Source of the DNA: Astropecten irregularis
Taxonomy: Eukaryota > Echinodermata > Asteroidea > Paxillosida > Astropectinidae
Length of the DNA: 64,000 nucleotides
Direction: 5' to 3'
Assembly (NCBI GenBank): GCA_963971285.1
Contig: OZ020251.1
Span: 7,440,001-7,504,000, forward strand
Shown piece by piece: positions 62,105 through 64,000 of this stretch. Position numbers and translations under genes: made by a program. The notes under the pieces were generated by a model, which was given only the letters and a program-made list of their open reading frames with translations, was not told the DNA's origin and did not search any database. Each line of letters begins with the position of its first letter. Position 1 is the first letter of the stretch.

Positions 62105-62190
62105 ACAAAGACAGATTGACTGGAGGCGGGATTCGAATGCCGTACACGCGTTCTACCAAGTGAACTATCCAGACCTATGTTGGCGGTGTC
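62105..62190 (-). mobile_element. tRNA-derived SINE fragment
   Basis: On the minus strand TAGTTCACTTGG resembles a pol III A box (about 10 of 12 consensus positions) and CATTCGAATCC a B box (9 of 11). They are only about 16 nt apart, too close for a working tRNA. GCCTCCAGT follows, then a tail leading towards GAAAAAAAG. It shares TTCGAA-CC...CTCCAGT with the fragment at 57.8 kb. Confidence 0.5.
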
Positions 62191-62336
62191 TCTAAAATTA
62201 AATTATCTTTGGCACCTTCTCAAAATTCCTATCGGTTGGGTGTTTGTTCAAACCACCTTATCCGCAGTTCAGAGAAAGGAATGATCCTTTATCTTTCCAA
62301 ACTGGTTATCGATTGGGCTATAGGTTAAGTTTTCTG

Positions 62337-62520
62337 GGCCCTATTGCATAATAGTTCTTAAGTTGATTTCAACCTTGCGTAACTCCCAACACTCTTCTTA
62401 TCTTAAATAAACTTGAGATTCTTCTTATCTTCTGTTGCATAAAATAACATAAGAAGTCTAACCTTCTTATCTTGTAGATCAACTTTTCTTAACTTTTAGT
62501 CTACTCCAACCCAATGCGTA
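62337..62520. repeat. Possible MITE fragment with TTGCATAA motifs
   Basis: GGGCCCTATTGCATAATAG starts the region, and CTGTTGCATAAAATAAC lies inside it (about 62,433). Repeated CTTCTTATCTT and its near-inverse occur between them. It resembles a fragmented small inverted-repeat element, but the second end is not found. Confidence 0.35.
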
Positions 62521-63869
62521 AAGATCACAAAGTACTTATTTATTTGTGTAATCATTTGTTTATTTTATTTTTCAAAAATAGGCAAGTTTTTTTTTTCAAT
62601 TTGCAAAACCATGGTATGTGGACCTAATGCCCCTGTCAATTTGGGGGCTTCAGATGCTTGAGGTGCATTGTGGGTTTTTTTCAACGGCTTTCTGTTATTG
62701 TTATAGCTTAAGTCAGGGAAAATAAAATGATTTTTATTCATTAAGAATAATTAAGTATTATAAAATTTGACCAATTAAGTAAAATTTACCTTTAATTATT
62801 ATTATTTCAGATGGCAAGCTGGTTTTCATACAGTTTTCCTATGAAGACAAAGGTCACTGACATTCAAAGGAATAATCTCATACTTCCTTTCAAAAGCAAA
62901 AACAATTCCATGTACATTTCTATGAAAAAGTAGACCGCGATATTGTTGCCACGACAATATCACATCAAGTCACCAGCAAGCATACCGTTTATATATACCT
63001 ATTAACATGTGCCTACACCATAGGTACCCTATAGTTCCTGCTTGTTGCGAAGAATGCACGATGTTGCCATAGGCTATAATGCTCTATAATGTGCATATTA
63101 TGAATATTAACAGAAAGTGTACTTTCCCAGGTGCTTGCGTTTTTATCACAATTGCTCTGAAGTGTAAAGACCTTTGATCGAAACTGATAGAGTTTTGTTC
63201 GGAAGAGGATCCAAACTAAAGAAAACCAGCAGAGAAATTATCCTAAACCTTTACCTTCAGGTTAGAATTTCTCAATGTTCATTGTTGCGGATGTACGTTG
63301 CGGATGTGCACTGTGGAAATATTTAATTTGTACATCCGCAGCGATAAAATTACATCATTTCTGAATACTGAATAGGGGGTGGAAAGTAAAGACATGTCAA
63401 ACAGAGACACCCAGTTGCCACCTTTCAAAAAATGTATTTGTTTGAATAAAAAGAAAACTCTGAACAAGGTCATTGAACTTGGAAGTTTCGGGAGTGTACG
63501 CCCGCAACAAAAATCTTATATGTACTTTTTGCTCAAAAAATTGGTATTTTGACTCATTTTGAGCCATTACAGCCTCAAAAATGAGAAAACATGAATGTTT
63601 GATAAAAACGCATATAATGTTAAGAAACTAGATGCGTTGACCTTCAATATGATTGAAAATTAAGGTATTTTAACGATTTTTAATGTTGACCATTTTGGTT
63701 GACATAATTACGGAACTGCCCATAGCTAAAAACATACAATTTCTTTCAATTCTTTTTTTAAATGGGTATCATTTTTTGGGGGTTACACTGTAGATTGGAA
63801 AGGCGATGCATGTGTCTCGTTCAATAGCGAAGTTGGTTATTTTTTCATTATTGTGGAAATAATGCTTAC
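62521..63869. other. Intergenic or intronic, no gene recognised
   Basis: AT-rich DNA immediately 3' of the partial PAN exon on the minus strand. Its near part is therefore probably that gene's intron. I looked for an F5/8C exon here and saw none. Confidence 0.45.
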
Positions 63870-64000
63870 CTTCCGAGTACCTTGTGGTACTCCTCATCGA
63901 AGTACTGGCAGCCGCATGTGGAAAGCAGCTCGCTCATGTTTTTGGCGTCGTACACCGCCGAATTGAGCTCACAGTGCTTGGTATTTCGGCAGAAGTTGAA
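63870..64000 (-). CDS. Partial exon of a second PAN/Apple-domain gene (paralogue), cut by the window edge
   Basis: Read on the minus strand from base 64,000, it encodes FNFCRNTKHCELNSAVYDAK followed by NMSELLSTCGCQYFDEEYHK and VLG. This aligns with residues 85-126 of the gene at 57 kb through FNFC, CELN, AVY and C-YFD-EYH. The donor is GGAAG|GTAAGC at 63,870/63,869. The phase here is 2, not 1 as in the paralogue. One extra Cys (TCGC) is present. Its start and domain partners lie outside the window. Confidence 0.82.

Noticed and set aside
62105-62190. Functional tRNA gene on the minus strand
   Set aside because: The A and B box motifs are only about 16 nt apart, and no cloverleaf or acceptor stem can be drawn.

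Overview
The window is nuclear DNA from an animal, most likely a marine invertebrate. The evidence is spliced genes with GT-AG introns, a secreted PAN/Apple plus F5/8 type C (discoidin) protein gene, decayed LINE reverse transcriptase, small TIR elements, a tRNA-like SINE fragment and a very large satellite array. I cannot fix the phylum from this sequence; a non-vertebrate deuterostome (amphioxus, hemichordate, echinoderm) or a cnidarian would all fit.

Positions 1-47,095 are one head-to-tail satellite array, already under way at base 1. The basic monomer is about 220 bp. It has two main subfamilies: A (CATGATATATAAATC variant) and B (AACCGGTATTGCATGATTTG variant). Seventeen monomers are long (L) units of about 760-790 bp, each carrying the same insert of about 565 bp at the same monomer position. 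Monomers and L units are arranged in several higher-order repeats (889, 1,765, 1,898 and 2,104 bp), with long-range block duplications and visible recombination junctions. The left ~7 kb is more diverged than the centre. The array ends at about 47,095. Roughly 70 bp later, a 434-bp piece of L unit plus monomer lies in the opposite orientation (47,163-47,596), so the array edge is a large inverted repeat. I see no convincing protein-coding gene in the array; the many 60-99 codon minus-strand frames are by-products of the monomer.

Positions 47,597-51,438 are unique-looking intergenic DNA with an 86-bp tandem duplication, a MITE-like element and a decayed LINE reverse transcriptase fragment. Positions 51,439-57,372 (minus strand) hold the best gene in the window, a four-exon gene predicted to give a 283-residue secreted protein: signal peptide, six-cysteine PAN/Apple-like domain, and one complete F5/8 type C domain. 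Exon phases 1, 2 and 0 match across all three introns. Two MITE copies sit in its introns.

Positions 57,373-63,869 contain the gene's 5' flank, a 5'-truncated LINE with a 3' hairpin, a candidate TA-flanked element of about 2.06 kb bounded by GGTGTTCGGG inverted ends, SINE-like fragments and AT-rich DNA. At the right edge (63,870-64,000, minus strand) is the 3' part of a second, paralogous PAN-type exon cut by the window end. This suggests a tandem family of such genes. Secreted PAN and discoidin domains commonly bind carbohydrates, phospholipids or matrix proteins; that role is inferred from the families.
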